DNA of 64,000 bases from Bradyrhizobium sp. ORS 285. Its GTDB lineage: Bacteria; Pseudomonadota; Alphaproteobacteria; Rhizobiales; Xanthobacteraceae. The notes beneath the pieces are model-generated. The model worked only from the letters and a program-made list of their open reading frames with translations, was not told the DNA's origin and ran no database searches. The DNA lies in NCBI RefSeq assembly GCF_900176205.1, contig NZ_LT859959.1:5911001-5975000 (forward strand), written 5' to 3'. Shown piece after piece: positions 18,688 through 28,124 of the stretch. A program made the translations under genes and the position numbers. How positions within the stretch are numbered: the first letter of the stretch is position 1; every line of letters starts with the position of its first letter.

Positions 18688-20544
18688 TCAGCTCGGCAAG
18701 GCAGCATCCACCGGCGCGACCGGACCGAAGGCCGGCCGCAACGGCGCGAATTCCTCGGCCGTGAGCGTCTCCTTGGCGATCAGCAGCTCAACGCCGCGCT
18801 CGAGGTCTGGCCGATGGCCGTCGAGGATCGCACGCGCCCGCGCGCCGCCTTCCGCGATCAGGTCGCGCACCGCAAGGTCGATCTCGCGACCGGTGTCCTC
18901 GGCCGCCGACACGATCTGGTCCTGCGGCTGCAGGAACGACGCCTGCGGCCGCGGCGCGTAGGTGCGCTGGCCGACAGTCTTGTCCATGCCGTACTTCGTG
19001 ACCATCTCGATCGCAATCTCGGTCGCCCGCTGCAAATCGTCGGCCGCGCCGGTCGAGACGTCACCGTCGAAGATGATCTGCTCGGAGGCGCGGCCGCCCA
19101 TCAGCACGGCGATCCGGTTTTTCAGCTCGCTGACTGCGAGCAGGAAGCGATCCTCGGTCGGGCGCTGCATCGTGTAGCCGAGCGCGCCGACGCCGCGCGG
19201 AATGATCGAGACCTTCTGCACCGGATCGACGCCGGCGAGATTGGCCGCGACCAGCGCGTGCCCCATCTCGTGGTAGGCGACGCGGCGGCGCTCGGCCGGG
19301 CTGAGCACGCGGCTCTTCTTCTCGATGCCGGCCACGATGCGCTCGATTGCCGTGGTGAAGTCCTCGAACGTCACCTCGTGACCCCCACGGCGGGTCGCAG
19401 CGATCGCGGCCTCGTTGATCAGGTTGGCGAGATCGGCGCCGGTGAAGCCCGCGGTCAGTGCGGCGACCTTGTCGAGGTCGACGCTTTCGGCCATCGTGAT
19501 CTTGCGAACGTGAACCTTGAGGATCGCAAGCCGCCCGCTTCGGTCGGGCCGGTCGACCAGCACCTGTCGGTCGAAACGGCCGGCGCGCAGCAGCGCGGGA
19601 TCGAGGATTTCCGGCCGGTTGGTCGCTGCCAGCAGAATGACGCCCGAACTCGGATCGAAGCCGTCGAGCTCGGCGAGCAACTGATTGAGCGTCTGCTCCT
19701 TCTCGTCATAGCCGCCCATCTGCGCGCCGGCGGAGCGGCTGCGCCCGAGCGCGTCGAGCTCGTCGATGAAGATGATGCAGGGCGCGGCCTTGCGCGCCTG
19801 CTCGAACAGATCGCGCACCCGCGCGGCGCCGACGCCGACGAACATCTCGACGAATTCAGAGCCTGATATCGAGAAGAACGCGACGCCTGCTTCGCCCGCG
19901 ACCGCGCGCGCCAGCAGCGTCTTGCCGGTGCCGGGCGGACCGACCAGCAGGATGCCTTTCGGCACGTGGGCGCCGAGCCGGCCATAGCTCTTCGGGTCCT
20001 TCAGGAACTGCACGACCTCCTGCAGCTCGAATTTGGCCTCGTCGACACCGGCGACGTCGGCGAAGGTCACCTTGGTATCGGTCTCGACATAGACCTTGGC
20101 GCGCGACTTGCCGATCGACATCAGGCCACCAAAACCTTGGCGGTCCATCACCTTGCGCCCGAGGAACACCCAGATGAGATAGAACATCAGCGCCGGCACG
20201 ACCCACGACAGCAGCGTCTGGATCACGCCGCCGGAGGGCACGCCGGTCACCGTGACGCCCTTGGTCGCGAGCTTCTCAGCCAGCGGCGGATCGACGCGCG
20301 CCGTGATGAACGCCGTCTTTCCGTCGGCCTGCTTGTCCTTGAACTTGCCCTGGATGGTGTCCTGGCTGACCGAGACCTCAGCGATCTTGCCCTGCTCCAC
20401 CAGTTGCTCGAACTGGCTGTAGGGAATGGTCTCGACGGTGTTGTAGGTCGTGAGCAGCCATTGCAGCAGCAGCATGCCGACGCCGGCCAGGAAGATATAG
20501 CCGACGGCAATGGCCTGCTTGCGGGTGTTCGGATCGGATTCCAT
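18688..20544 (-). CDS. ftsH: ATP-dependent zinc metalloprotease FtsH, probable second copy
   Basis: A membrane-anchored AAA+ protease of 618 residues from ATG 20544, degrading membrane and short-lived cytoplasmic proteins. Transmembrane helices are at about 12-31 and 108-127 with a periplasmic loop between them. The AAA module has Walker A GPPGTGKT (202-209), Walker B IIFIDELD (257-264) and the second region of homology with AGRFDRQV. The zinc site is HEMGH (425-429), where most FtsH proteins have HEAGH, with the third ligand Asp in [12 protein letters not shown]. The neighbours are not the usual alphaproteobacterial ftsH neighbours (tilS, folP, glmM), suggesting a paralogue. An ATG at 20574 is also in frame. 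Confidence 0.93.
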   Translation of the reverse strand: MESDPNTRKQAIAVGYIFLAGVGMLLLQWLLTTYNTVETIPYSQFEQLVEQGKIAEVSVSQDTIQGKFKDKQADGKTAFITARVDPPLAEKLATKGVTVTGVPSGGVIQTLLSWVVPALMFYLIWVFLGRKVMDRQGFGGLMSIGKSRAKVYVETDTKVTFADVAGVDEAKFELQEVVQFLKDPKSYGRLGAHVPKGILLVGPPGTGKTLLARAVAGEAGVAFFSISGSEFVEMFVGVGAARVRDLFEQARKAAPCIIFIDELDALGRSRSAGAQMGGYDEKEQTLNQLLAELDGFDPSSGVILLAATNRPEILDPALLRAGRFDRQVLVDRPDRSGRLAILKVHVRKITMAESVDLDKVAALTAGFTGADLANLINEAAIAATRRGGHEVTFEDFTTAIERIVAGIEKKSRVLSPAERRRVAYHEMGHALVAANLAGVDPVQKVSIIPRGVGALGYTMQRPTEDRFLLAVSELKNRIAVLMGGRASEQIIFDGDVSTGAADDLQRATEIAIEMVTKYGMDKTVGQRTYAPRPQASFLQPQDQIVSAAEDTGREIDLAVRDLIAEGGARARAILDGHRPDLERGVELLIAKETLTAEEFAPLRPAFGPVAPVDAALPS

Positions 20545-20707
20545 GTCGGGCACTCGTCCAGTGCTCCCGAGCATCGATCCACGATGATCACGGCCCGGAG
20601 CTGCACGAGCGTTTAACAAGCGCCCCCCTCGGGCCGCTTGTCCTGGATCAAGTCCGGCCGACAGGCCGGCGGGCAGCCGACAGCGCCGGATGCCTGCCTG
20701 AACCGGA

Positions 20708-22291
20708 TCATTCCAGGTCGATCGGCTGATAGACTCCCGATTTGTCGAGCTGGGTGCCCCAGACCTTATGCAGCGCCTGATGATCGCCACGGCTCAGATT
20801 GAGCGCGGCGCCGAGGCCCATGTCGAGATTGCGCGTGCTCTCCAGCGCTTCCACCAGGCGCTCGGTATCGAGCTGCGGCCCGCAACGCTTCAGCGCGTCG
20901 ATCAGCAGGTTGGCGGCGATATAGCCTTCGAGCGAGATGTAGTCCGGCACCTCGCCTGGCGCGACTTGTGAAAGCGCCGTCTTGAAATCGAGCACCGTAC
21001 TCGAATAGCCGGACACGGCCGGCACCGCCTGCGTCACGATGACGTTTTCGGTGAAGCGCGGGCCGAGCAGCATCAATTCCTGCGCCAAAGCGGTGGCGCC
21101 GACGATCGACATGTTGGTGTAGATCATGCCGGGATACAGGTCGCGCGTCTTCTCGATGAACTTCGCTGCCGGCCGCGTGGTTCCGACCATCACGATGGCC
21201 TTGATCGGCACCTTCTGCGCCTTGAGCTGAGCGACCGCCTCGTCCATGTCGATCGAGTTGCGAGCGTAGAGCAGCCGCACGATCGCCTTGTCGTTGAGGC
21301 CGGCCGCGCGATAGGCCCTGGCGACACCGGCAAAGCCCTGCTCGCCGAGATCGTCGTTCTGCCCGAACACCGCGATCTGGTTCGGCCTGATCTTGCGCAT
21401 CTTCAAGAGATAGCGAACCGCGGCGTCGGCCTCCTCGACGAAGCTCGGCCGGTAGTTGAAGACATAGCGATCCGGCGGATCGCGCCGCACCACGCTGCCG
21501 CCGGTGAACGGCGCGAAGAACAACGCCTTGCGTTCGAGCGCGAAGGGCACGGCCACGGCCGCGGTCGGCGTGCCCAGATTGCCGAGATAGCCGAACACCT
21601 GCTCCTTGTCCCAGAGCAGCTTCATCGCTTCCGGCGTGCGCGAGGGCTCGAAGCCGTCATCGGCAGCGATCAGCTTGAGCATGCGTCCGTTGACACCGCC
21701 GGCGGCGTTGGTCCGCGCGAACGCCACCTCGATGCCACGCTTGTAGCTCTGCCCGTTCTCCTTCGCGCTCCCCGTATAGGGGATGACCATGCCGAAGCGG
21801 ATCTCCTGATCGGTCACCCCGCGCACATTGCCGGATGCCACCGGTCTCACCGTGCCGGTGGCGGCATTGGCGGCGGCCGGCGCAACCGTGGCCTGCGGGG
21901 TTGGCGGCGCGCTGACGCTCCGCTCGAGATCGGCGAGCTGTCGCTCGACCAGCCGGCAGTCGGCGCGGCCGGCGTTGACCGCGGCACGGCCCTCCGCGAT
22001 ATTGCGCTCGAACTCGCGGGCAAGCTCGTTGCGATCGTTCGGATTGGTCGACGCCTCGCGGATCGCTTCCTGAAATTTCGTGAGGATCGCCTGCACGCGC
22101 CGCGCCGCGATGCTGGTGCATGCCTGGGACGAGCCGACGATGGGGCCGACACGGCCGGCCAGTTCGCGGACCAGATTCACATTGTCAGCCGAGAGAGCGC
22201 CACTTGCACTCCCCGTCAGGACGACGGCAGCAAGAATCGCCGGGCAACGCGAGCGCCGCGCGAGGCGCGAGGCGAGAGACAAAAATCGCAT
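20708..22291 (-). CDS. ABC transporter substrate-binding protein, branched-chain amino acid type, with extra N-terminal domain
   Basis: A 527-residue exported protein. Residues 1-35 are a signal peptide ending SADN. Residues 36-130 form a helical region with two Cys (SSQACTS and RADCRLVE) not found in ordinary LivJ-like proteins. A Pro/Ala linker leads to a periplasmic-binding fold (about 160-527) with IRFGMVIPYTGSAKENGQ, TNAAGGVNGRMLKLI and GYLGNLGTPTA, typical of the Peripla_BP_6 family. No permease or ATPase genes are adjacent, so it is an orphan. It may work with a distant Liv transporter or as a sensor. ATG 22291 was chosen for the signal peptide; a GGAGG lies 14 bases upstream. Confidence 0.88.
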   Translation of the reverse strand: MRFLSLASRLARRSRCPAILAAVVLTGSASGALSADNVNLVRELAGRVGPIVGSSQACTSIAARRVQAILTKFQEAIREASTNPNDRNELAREFERNIAEGRAAVNAGRADCRLVERQLADLERSVSAPPTPQATVAPAAANAATGTVRPVASGNVRGVTDQEIRFGMVIPYTGSAKENGQSYKRGIEVAFARTNAAGGVNGRMLKLIAADDGFEPSRTPEAMKLLWDKEQVFGYLGNLGTPTAAVAVPFALERKALFFAPFTGGSVVRRDPPDRYVFNYRPSFVEEADAAVRYLLKMRKIRPNQIAVFGQNDDLGEQGFAGVARAYRAAGLNDKAIVRLLYARNSIDMDEAVAQLKAQKVPIKAIVMVGTTRPAAKFIEKTRDLYPGMIYTNMSIVGATALAQELMLLGPRFTENVIVTQAVPAVSGYSSTVLDFKTALSQVAPGEVPDYISLEGYIAANLLIDALKRCGPQLDTERLVEALESTRNLDMGLGAALNLSRGDHQALHKVWGTQLDKSGVYQPIDLE

Positions 22292-22781
22292 CTTGTAGAC
22301 CGAGGCCTCCGTTCCTATCCGCCGCGCGACGCGCAGACCGAACGCAAGGAGGAGATCAACCGCGCTGGTCGCGGTTGCGGTATTTCGGATATCGTCATGA
22401 CGATTGGGCATGCCGGAAACGTCGGGAAAGAATCGGCTTGGTCCCGAAGATCGGGACACGCCGGTCATTTCTTCCTACGGCCGCTTGACGCGAAAGCTCT
22501 TTTTTCCCGTATCCTGCAGCCGTAACGTCCGAATGCCGCCGCTTACTACTTGCGTCCGCGTCCGGGTGAAGACACGGCATTGCCGGCATCTACGACGGCT
22601 TTAAGTTCGGATGAGGGCAGACATGACGCAATCAGGCCGCAGCTGCGTCGATCGCGCCGACCATGTCGGAGCAGACTCTGAAACTCCTGATACCAACGGT
22701 CTCCGCGCCCCGATCTCAAGTTGATAGGACGATCGTTGTGACGGGCGGATGTCTGTCACTCGGCCATCCGCCCGCGATCGG
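22292..22781. other. 490-base gap upstream of the binding-protein gene
   Basis: This gap lies between the MuiA-family gene and the binding-protein gene, both on the minus strand. It holds a short hairpin, GTCCCGA-AGA-TCGGGAC, at 22441-22457. No open frame looks coding. It must contain the promoter of the binding-protein gene. A T-rich tract at 22499-22506 is the only other notable feature. Confidence 0.5.
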
Positions 22782-24458
22782 CTAACCCGATGGGCTCATC
22801 ACCACCGTCTTGTCCTTTGGCCAGCGGATGCGCCACGCGAACGAGATCTCCTTCGTCTCACCGGGCCTGGCATCGAGCATCCATTCGGTGACGCCGCGGC
22901 GGTCGCGAACGTTGGTCGAGGTCGGCGGCGTGGTGGCCGGCAGCATCTCGACCGTGATCTCCTCGTTCTCGCTGACCGGCAGCTGATCCTGGATCGCGAC
23001 CTTCACCGGGAAATCGTGCGCGTTGCGAACCGTCGTCTTGAAAGCGCGCTCGTCGACCTTCGCCGTCGTCACGATGAGACCGGCAGATCCCTCGTTACGC
23101 TTGACCACGCCGCGCTCGACCTTGACCTTGTCGTCGGCACCGAAGCCGAGACGAACGGTCTCGTCCTTGCCGGACGACGCAAGCTTCGAGGTGCCGACGA
23201 ACATGCCGTCCCGATAGATCGAGACCTTCCCCGGCAGCAGCGGCGCATCTTCAGCTTGCTTGAAGCTGGCCTCGAGATAGGCGGTGGGGTCGATGACAGG
23301 CACGGAGCGAATCACCAGATCAGGAGTGATCGTCGCGGTCGAGATGCGCAGGCTCTTGGCACCATCATTGGCACCAATGCTGACGCGCCCGGGAAGACGG
23401 AAGGCGGTTTGGTAGGCGCTGATCTCCGCAACCGTCTGCTGCTCGACCGCCTTGTCCGCGACATCGTCGAAAGTGGTCCCTCCGCCAAAGTGGAACTCCT
23501 GCGTTCGCTCGAACACACCCCTCGATACGCCGACGGCCGCCGGCTTCGGCGCTGGCGGAGCGGGCGGCGCCGGATATTGCGCGACCACCGTCCGCAGCTC
23601 GGGCGCGCTGCCGCCGCGTCCCGTTCGCACCGTCGAGACCGACAGCGTGACGTCGGACCAGTCCTCGCCAGTGCTCTGCTGGATCTCGGCGCGGCGGACC
23701 AGCTCGAGCGCAGGCTTACGATCCCTGGCCGACGTATCGAGACGCGCGTCATACAGCGGCACCCAGCGGGCGTTGCGGACGGCGTAGGTCACGCGCAACT
23801 GCGCCTTGGTCGCGGCCGCCGCGGACAGCTCGATCTGAACCTCCATCCTGCTCGGCGGCTTGGTCGCCCGATCGGCCTGCAGCCGCGCGACCTCGCGATC
23901 GATCTCGCGCTGCTTGCGCTCGGCATCGCGAATCGCCGCGTCGGCCTGACCGACCTCTTCGGCCACGGCGGCGAATGCGCTGCGCCACTCTGCGATGGGG
24001 CGCGCCTCGCCCTTCTCGCCGAGGCCGGCCGGTGACGTCTCTGCAAATCGCTCGGCGAATTTCTTGCGCGCAAGAGCAGCGGCGATCGCGCCATCGAGAT
24101 TAGCGCGCTCGTCCTTCAACGCCTCGATGCGCTTGTCGATCTCAGGCAGATTGACCGGCGGCGCCGCGCGCGGTGGCTTGGCATCGACGGTGCCGATCAC
24201 GAGCTTCGCTCCGGCCTCGCCTTCGACGCGGAGCGAGGAGGCATCGAGCCCGAGCGGAAAATCTTTGGCGACCGCCGTGGAGTCGCCGGCCGGAAGATCG
24301 AGCGAGATGACCCGGGTGACGGTCGCGCCATCGGGATAGACCGTGACCGCATCGACCGTGGACGAGGCGTCGAGGTTCGCGGCATGGCCGGGCACGGCCG
24401 TCAGCGCCGCGCCCAGGACGAGACCCGTGGCAATCAGGCCCTTGTTTCGCATAGTCAT
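22782..24458 (-). CDS. mucoidy inhibitor MuiA family protein (DUF4140/DUF4139)
   Basis: A 558-residue exported protein. Residues 1-27 are a signal peptide (cleavage after HAA). DUF4140 (about 33-130) begins STVDAVTVYPDGATVTR, a coiled-coil segment follows at 110-205, and a C-terminal DUF4139 beta-rich domain contains YAVRNARWVPLYDARLD and ends SFAWRIRWPKDK. That domain order is the MuiA family. The name comes from a mucoidy phenotype in Actinobacteria or Streptomyces-type genetics and does not define a biochemical role. The start ATG 24458 follows a GGAGAAAG site. It sits alone between serA and the orphan binding protein. Confidence 0.88.
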   Translation of the reverse strand: MTMRNKGLIATGLVLGAALTAVPGHAANLDASSTVDAVTVYPDGATVTRVISLDLPAGDSTAVAKDFPLGLDASSLRVEGEAGAKLVIGTVDAKPPRAAPPVNLPEIDKRIEALKDERANLDGAIAAALARKKFAERFAETSPAGLGEKGEARPIAEWRSAFAAVAEEVGQADAAIRDAERKQREIDREVARLQADRATKPPSRMEVQIELSAAAATKAQLRVTYAVRNARWVPLYDARLDTSARDRKPALELVRRAEIQQSTGEDWSDVTLSVSTVRTGRGGSAPELRTVVAQYPAPPAPPAPKPAAVGVSRGVFERTQEFHFGGGTTFDDVADKAVEQQTVAEISAYQTAFRLPGRVSIGANDGAKSLRISTATITPDLVIRSVPVIDPTAYLEASFKQAEDAPLLPGKVSIYRDGMFVGTSKLASSGKDETVRLGFGADDKVKVERGVVKRNEGSAGLIVTTAKVDERAFKTTVRNAHDFPVKVAIQDQLPVSENEEITVEMLPATTPPTSTNVRDRRGVTEWMLDARPGETKEISFAWRIRWPKDKTVVMSPSG

Positions 24459-24591
24459 CACTTTCTCCGCAGCCCAGCGCCCTCGGGACCGGATCAGCCG
24501 GTCCTTCAACGGGCGTTAGACGCAGGGAAAGTTGGCCGGGTTCAATCAAGGCTGGCGGCGATGATCACTTGATGTCGCTGAAAATGACAAA

Positions 24592-24620
24592 GGCAGCACG
24601 GCTGAATTTGCCGTGCTGCC
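24592..24620 (-). terminator. rho-independent terminator of serA
   Basis: A perfect 11-bp stem GGCAGCACGGC with a 7-base loop lies 30 bases past the serA stop. Read on the minus strand it is followed by a T-rich run (TTTGTCATTTTC). Confidence 0.8.
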
Positions 24621-24649
24621 CTGATAGCTGGATCGAGACGGCCTTGGGA

Positions 24650-26239
24650 TCAGAACGCCAGCGCCTTGGCCTGCTTGACTTGCGGCAGCGCCTGGATCTT
24701 GGCGAGCAGATCGGCCGGCACCGCGCCGTCGACCTCGACCAGCGCAATGGCGTCGCTGCCCGGCGCGACACGGCCGAGATGGAAGGTCGCGATGTTGATC
24801 TTGGCGTCACCCAGGAGGCTTGCGAACTTGCCGATGAAGCCCGGTTTGTCCTCATTGGTGACATAGATCATCGACTTGCCGAACTCGGCGTCGACACGGA
24901 TGCCCTTGATGTCGACGAGCCGCGGCTTGCCATCGGCATAGACCGTACCCGACACCGCGCGCTCCTGCTGCTCGGTGGTGACCGCGACCGAGATCAGACT
25001 CTCGTAGTCGCTCTCACCGGCGCGCAGCACCTCGTCGACGACCATGCCGCGCTCCTTGGCAATCACCGGCGCCGACACCACGTTGACCTCGCCCAGCATC
25101 GGCCGCAGCAGCCCCGCCAGCACCGCCGAGGTCAGCGCCTTGGTCTTCATCTCCGCGACCTGGCCCTCATAGGTGATCTGGATCTTGGTGATGCTGCTCT
25201 CGGTGAGCTGGCCCGCGAACGAGCCGAGCTTCTCGGCCAGTGCGATGAACGGCTTCAGCTTCGGCGCTTCCTCCGCCGTGATCGAGGGGAAGTTGATCGC
25301 GTTCGAGATCGCCCCGGTGAGCAGATAGTCCGACATCTGCTCGGCGATCTGCAGCGCGACGTTCTCCTGCGCTTCCGTCGTGGACGCGCCGAGATGCGGC
25401 GTGCAGATCACGTTGGCGTGGCCGAACAGCGGATTGCTGGTCGCGGGCTCCTCGGCGAACACGTCGAGCGCCGCGCCGGCAACGTGCTTGGAGTTGAGCG
25501 CCGCGAGCAGCGCCGCCTCGTCGATCAGGCCGCCGCGCGCGCAGTTGATGATGCGCACGCCCGGCTTCGTCTTGGCGATCGCCTGGGCATCGATGATGTT
25601 GCGGGTCTTGTCGGTCAGCGGCGTGTGCAGCGTGATGAAGTCGGCACGCTTCAGAAGCTCGTCGAGTTCGACCTTCTCGACGCCGAGATCACGCGCGCGC
25701 TCCTCGGTGAGGAACGGGTCGAAGCCGATCACCTTCATGCGCAGGCCCTGCGCGCGGTCGCACACGATCGAGCCGATATTGCCGCAGCCGACCACACCGA
25801 GCGTCTTGCCGGTGATCTCGACGCCCATGAAGCGGTTCTTCTCCCACTTGCCGGCCTGCGTCGAGGCGTCGGCCTGCGGGATCTCGCGCGCCAGCGACAG
25901 CATCATGGTGATCGCGTGCTCCGCGGTCGTGATCGAATTGCCGAATGGTGTGTTCATCACGATGATGCCCTTGGCGGTCGCCGCGGGGATCTCGACATTG
26001 TCGACGCCGATGCCGGCGCGGCCGATCACCTTAAGCCGCTTGGCGCGCTCGATGATCTTCGCGGTCGCCTTGGTCGCGGAACGAATGGCGAGGCCGTCAT
26101 AGTCGCCGATGATGTCGGCGAGCTTGTCCTTGTCCTTGCCGAGATTGGGCTGGAAGTCGACCTCGACACCGCGGTCTTTGAAGATCTGGACAGCCGCCGG
26201 CGACAGTGCATCGGAAATGAGAACTTTGGGCTTGGTCAT
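24650..26239 (-). CDS. serA: D-3-phosphoglycerate dehydrogenase
   Basis: SerA oxidises 3-phosphoglycerate to 3-phosphohydroxypyruvate with NAD+, the first step of serine synthesis. The 529-residue length fits the long form. It has a substrate domain (1-100) and a Rossmann domain (100-285) with GVVGCGNIG and the catalytic segment around TPLTDKTRNIID. An intervening domain (about 320-450) and a C-terminal ACT domain follow (VTNEDKPGFIGKFASLLGD), the usual site of serine feedback control. The start ATG 26239 follows an AAGGAT site. It lies downstream of serC on the same strand, separated by 171 bases that hold a palindromic repeat. Confidence 0.98.
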   Translation of the reverse strand: MTKPKVLISDALSPAAVQIFKDRGVEVDFQPNLGKDKDKLADIIGDYDGLAIRSATKATAKIIERAKRLKVIGRAGIGVDNVEIPAATAKGIIVMNTPFGNSITTAEHAITMMLSLAREIPQADASTQAGKWEKNRFMGVEITGKTLGVVGCGNIGSIVCDRAQGLRMKVIGFDPFLTEERARDLGVEKVELDELLKRADFITLHTPLTDKTRNIIDAQAIAKTKPGVRIINCARGGLIDEAALLAALNSKHVAGAALDVFAEEPATSNPLFGHANVICTPHLGASTTEAQENVALQIAEQMSDYLLTGAISNAINFPSITAEEAPKLKPFIALAEKLGSFAGQLTESSITKIQITYEGQVAEMKTKALTSAVLAGLLRPMLGEVNVVSAPVIAKERGMVVDEVLRAGESDYESLISVAVTTEQQERAVSGTVYADGKPRLVDIKGIRVDAEFGKSMIYVTNEDKPGFIGKFASLLGDAKINIATFHLGRVAPGSDAIALVEVDGAVPADLLAKIQALPQVKQAKALAF

Positions 26240-26300
26240 GACGATGATCCTTCACGCCCTCTTTGCGAGGGACGGCGCATCGCGCCGGGATAGGGAAAGC

Positions 26301-26395
26301 CGTAGGGTGGGCAAAGCGAAGCGTGCCCACCGCACTCTCGCGTGAGGTGACGTAGTCGGTGGGTACGGCGCTCACGCGCCTTTGCCCACCCTACG
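26301..26395. repeat. palindromic intergenic repeat, CGTAGGGTGGGCAAA family
   Basis: Left arm CGTAGGGTGGGCAAA (26301-26315) has its exact reverse complement at 26381-26395. Nested inside are inverted GCGTGCCCACCG and CGGTGGGTACG segments, so the transcript would form a long stem. It matches a repeat type I recall as common in Bradyrhizobiaceae genomes. It lies within the serC-serA spacer and could affect read-through or mRNA stability. Confidence 0.8.
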
Positions 26396-26410
26396 AAGCT
26401 TCGATGGGGC

Positions 26411-27583
26411 TCAGGCCGCCTTCGGCAGCGCCGCCTTGGCTTCCGCGAACGCCCAGTCGATCCACTGCGTCAGCAGCGCGACGTCGCTCGCTTCCACCGT
26501 GGCGCCGCACCAGATGCGCAGGCCGGCCGGCGCGTCGCGATAATGCGCGAAGTCGAAGCCGGCGTTTTCCTTCTCGACCAGCGACACCAGCTTCTTGGCG
26601 AACTCGGCCTGAGCATCGGCCGACAGCGCGGTGATCGCGGGATCGACCACCTTCAGGCACACCGACGTGTTGGAGCGGATCGCGGGATCAGCGGCGAGGA
26701 AGTCGATCCACGGCGTGCGCGCCTTCCAGTCCGCCAGCACCTTGGTGTTGGCGTCGGCGCGCGCGATCAGCGCCTTGAGGCCGCCGATCGACTTGCCCCA
26801 GTTCAGCGCGTCCAGATAGTCCTCGACGCACAGCATCGACGGCGTGTTGATGGTCTCGCCCTCGAAGATGCCGGCATTGAGCTTGCCGCCCTTGGTCATG
26901 CGGAAGATCTTCGGCAGCGGCCACGCAGGCTTGTAGGTCTCGAGACGCTCGACCGCACGCGGCGACAGGATGAGCATGCCATGCGCGGCTTCGCCGCCGA
27001 GCGCCTTCTGCCAGGAGAAGGTGACGACGTCGAGCTTCGGCCAGTCGAGCGGCTGCGCAAACGCGGCTGACGTCGCGTCGCAGATCGTCAGGCCCTCACG
27101 GCTCGCGCTGATCCAGTCGGCATTCGGAACGCGCACGCCCGAGGTGGTGCCGTTCCAGGTGAAGACGACATCGCTCGCCTGATCAACCTTCGACAGATCA
27201 GGAATCTCGCCGTAGCCGGCATGCAGCTTGGTGACGTCCTTGAGCTTGAGCTCCTTGACGATGTCGCTGACCCAGCCTTCGCCGAAGGACTCCCAGGCGA
27301 TGGTGGTGACGGGCCGGGCACCGAGGAGCGACCACAGCGCCATCTCGACGGCGCCCGTATCGGACGCCGGCACGATGCCGATCTTGTAGTCGGCCGGCAC
27401 TTCGAGGACTTCGCGCGTCAGCTCAATGGCCTGCTTGAGCTTGGCCTTGCCGATCTTCGCGCGATGCGAGCGGCCGAGAGGGGCGTCCTTGAGATTTTCG
27501 GCGGTCCATCCGGGGCGCTTGGCGCAGGGGCCGGAGGAGAAATGCGGCACGGCAGGCCGCTGCGAGGGCTTCGCTGCAGTCAT
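26411..27583 (-). CDS. serC: phosphoserine aminotransferase
   Basis: SerC transaminates 3-phosphohydroxypyruvate with glutamate to O-phosphoserine, using pyridoxal phosphate. The 390-residue sequence is of the alphaproteobacterial/archaeal subtype. It has [14 protein letters not shown] at the N-terminus, [14 protein letters not shown], and the cofactor lysine in [17 protein letters not shown] 27583 follows an AAGGAT ribosome binding site. It is transcribed ahead of serA, giving two consecutive steps of one pathway. The third enzyme, SerB, is not in the window. Confidence 0.97.
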   Translation of the reverse strand: MTAAKPSQRPAVPHFSSGPCAKRPGWTAENLKDAPLGRSHRAKIGKAKLKQAIELTREVLEVPADYKIGIVPASDTGAVEMALWSLLGARPVTTIAWESFGEGWVSDIVKELKLKDVTKLHAGYGEIPDLSKVDQASDVVFTWNGTTSGVRVPNADWISASREGLTICDATSAAFAQPLDWPKLDVVTFSWQKALGGEAAHGMLILSPRAVERLETYKPAWPLPKIFRMTKGGKLNAGIFEGETINTPSMLCVEDYLDALNWGKSIGGLKALIARADANTKVLADWKARTPWIDFLAADPAIRSNTSVCLKVVDPAITALSADAQAEFAKKLVSLVEKENAGFDFAHYRDAPAGLRIWCGATVEASDVALLTQWIDWAFAEAKAALPKAA

Positions 27584-27723
27584 CGTCTATCCTTCCAGAT
27601 AGTAAGCCTCCCGTTGGGGGGAGGTGTCCCGCTGGCGTGATTAAGCGAAGGGTCGTTCCGCGTCAAGGAACTTCGCGCGCGCTTGTTGCCGTTCACGCAG
27701 AATTGGCTGGCATGCAAGCGCGC

Positions 27724-28014
27724 TCACTCCGGCGCGGCGCCGATCGGCGCCTGTCCTTGCGATGGACGATGCAGGAACGTCATCGATGCGTAGGCGCCGA
27801 TCCAGGAGCCGACCGCCGCAAAGCCGACATAGATCCAATTCTCCGTGTAGCTGATCACCGCGAAGGACGAGAGCGTGTACCAGATCGCGCTCCAGTTTGC
27901 GGCCGGCAAGCGCCGCCGCGCGACGACGGCCGACGTGAACATGACGTAGACCGCGTCGGTCAGAGCCGTTGCCAATGTCACGCCGAGCGCCGTCAGGGCA
28001 TTGATCTCCGCCAT
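27724..28014 (-). CDS. small integral membrane protein of unknown function
   Basis: A 96-residue protein with about three hydrophobic segments (roughly residues 5-28, 38-55 and 58-80) and the motif YTENWIYVGFAAVGSWIGAY. The start ATG 28014 has a clear GGAGGGG ribosome binding site 7 bases ahead, which argues for a real gene. It is divergent from the aldo/keto reductase gene. No function can be assigned. Small proteins of this sort are conserved in Bradyrhizobium. Confidence 0.65.
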   Translation of the reverse strand: MAEINALTALGVTLATALTDAVYVMFTSAVVARRRLPAANWSAIWYTLSSFAVISYTENWIYVGFAAVGSWIGAYASMTFLHRPSQGQAPIGAAPE

Positions 28015-28124
28015 CGTTCGTTCCCCTCCTCGTGCCGTGTCGCACAACGCCGCGGCGTTGTGTCGTCGGACATGCTCATGCACAATGAAGCGATCTGCAC
28101 GCGACGAACAACAAGGATAGAACA

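Noticed and set aside
22485..22515. TTGACG ... TATCCT as a plus-strand promoter
   Set aside because: The spacing of 19 bases is long and no gene or obvious RNA follows on the plus strand for nearly 2 kb.
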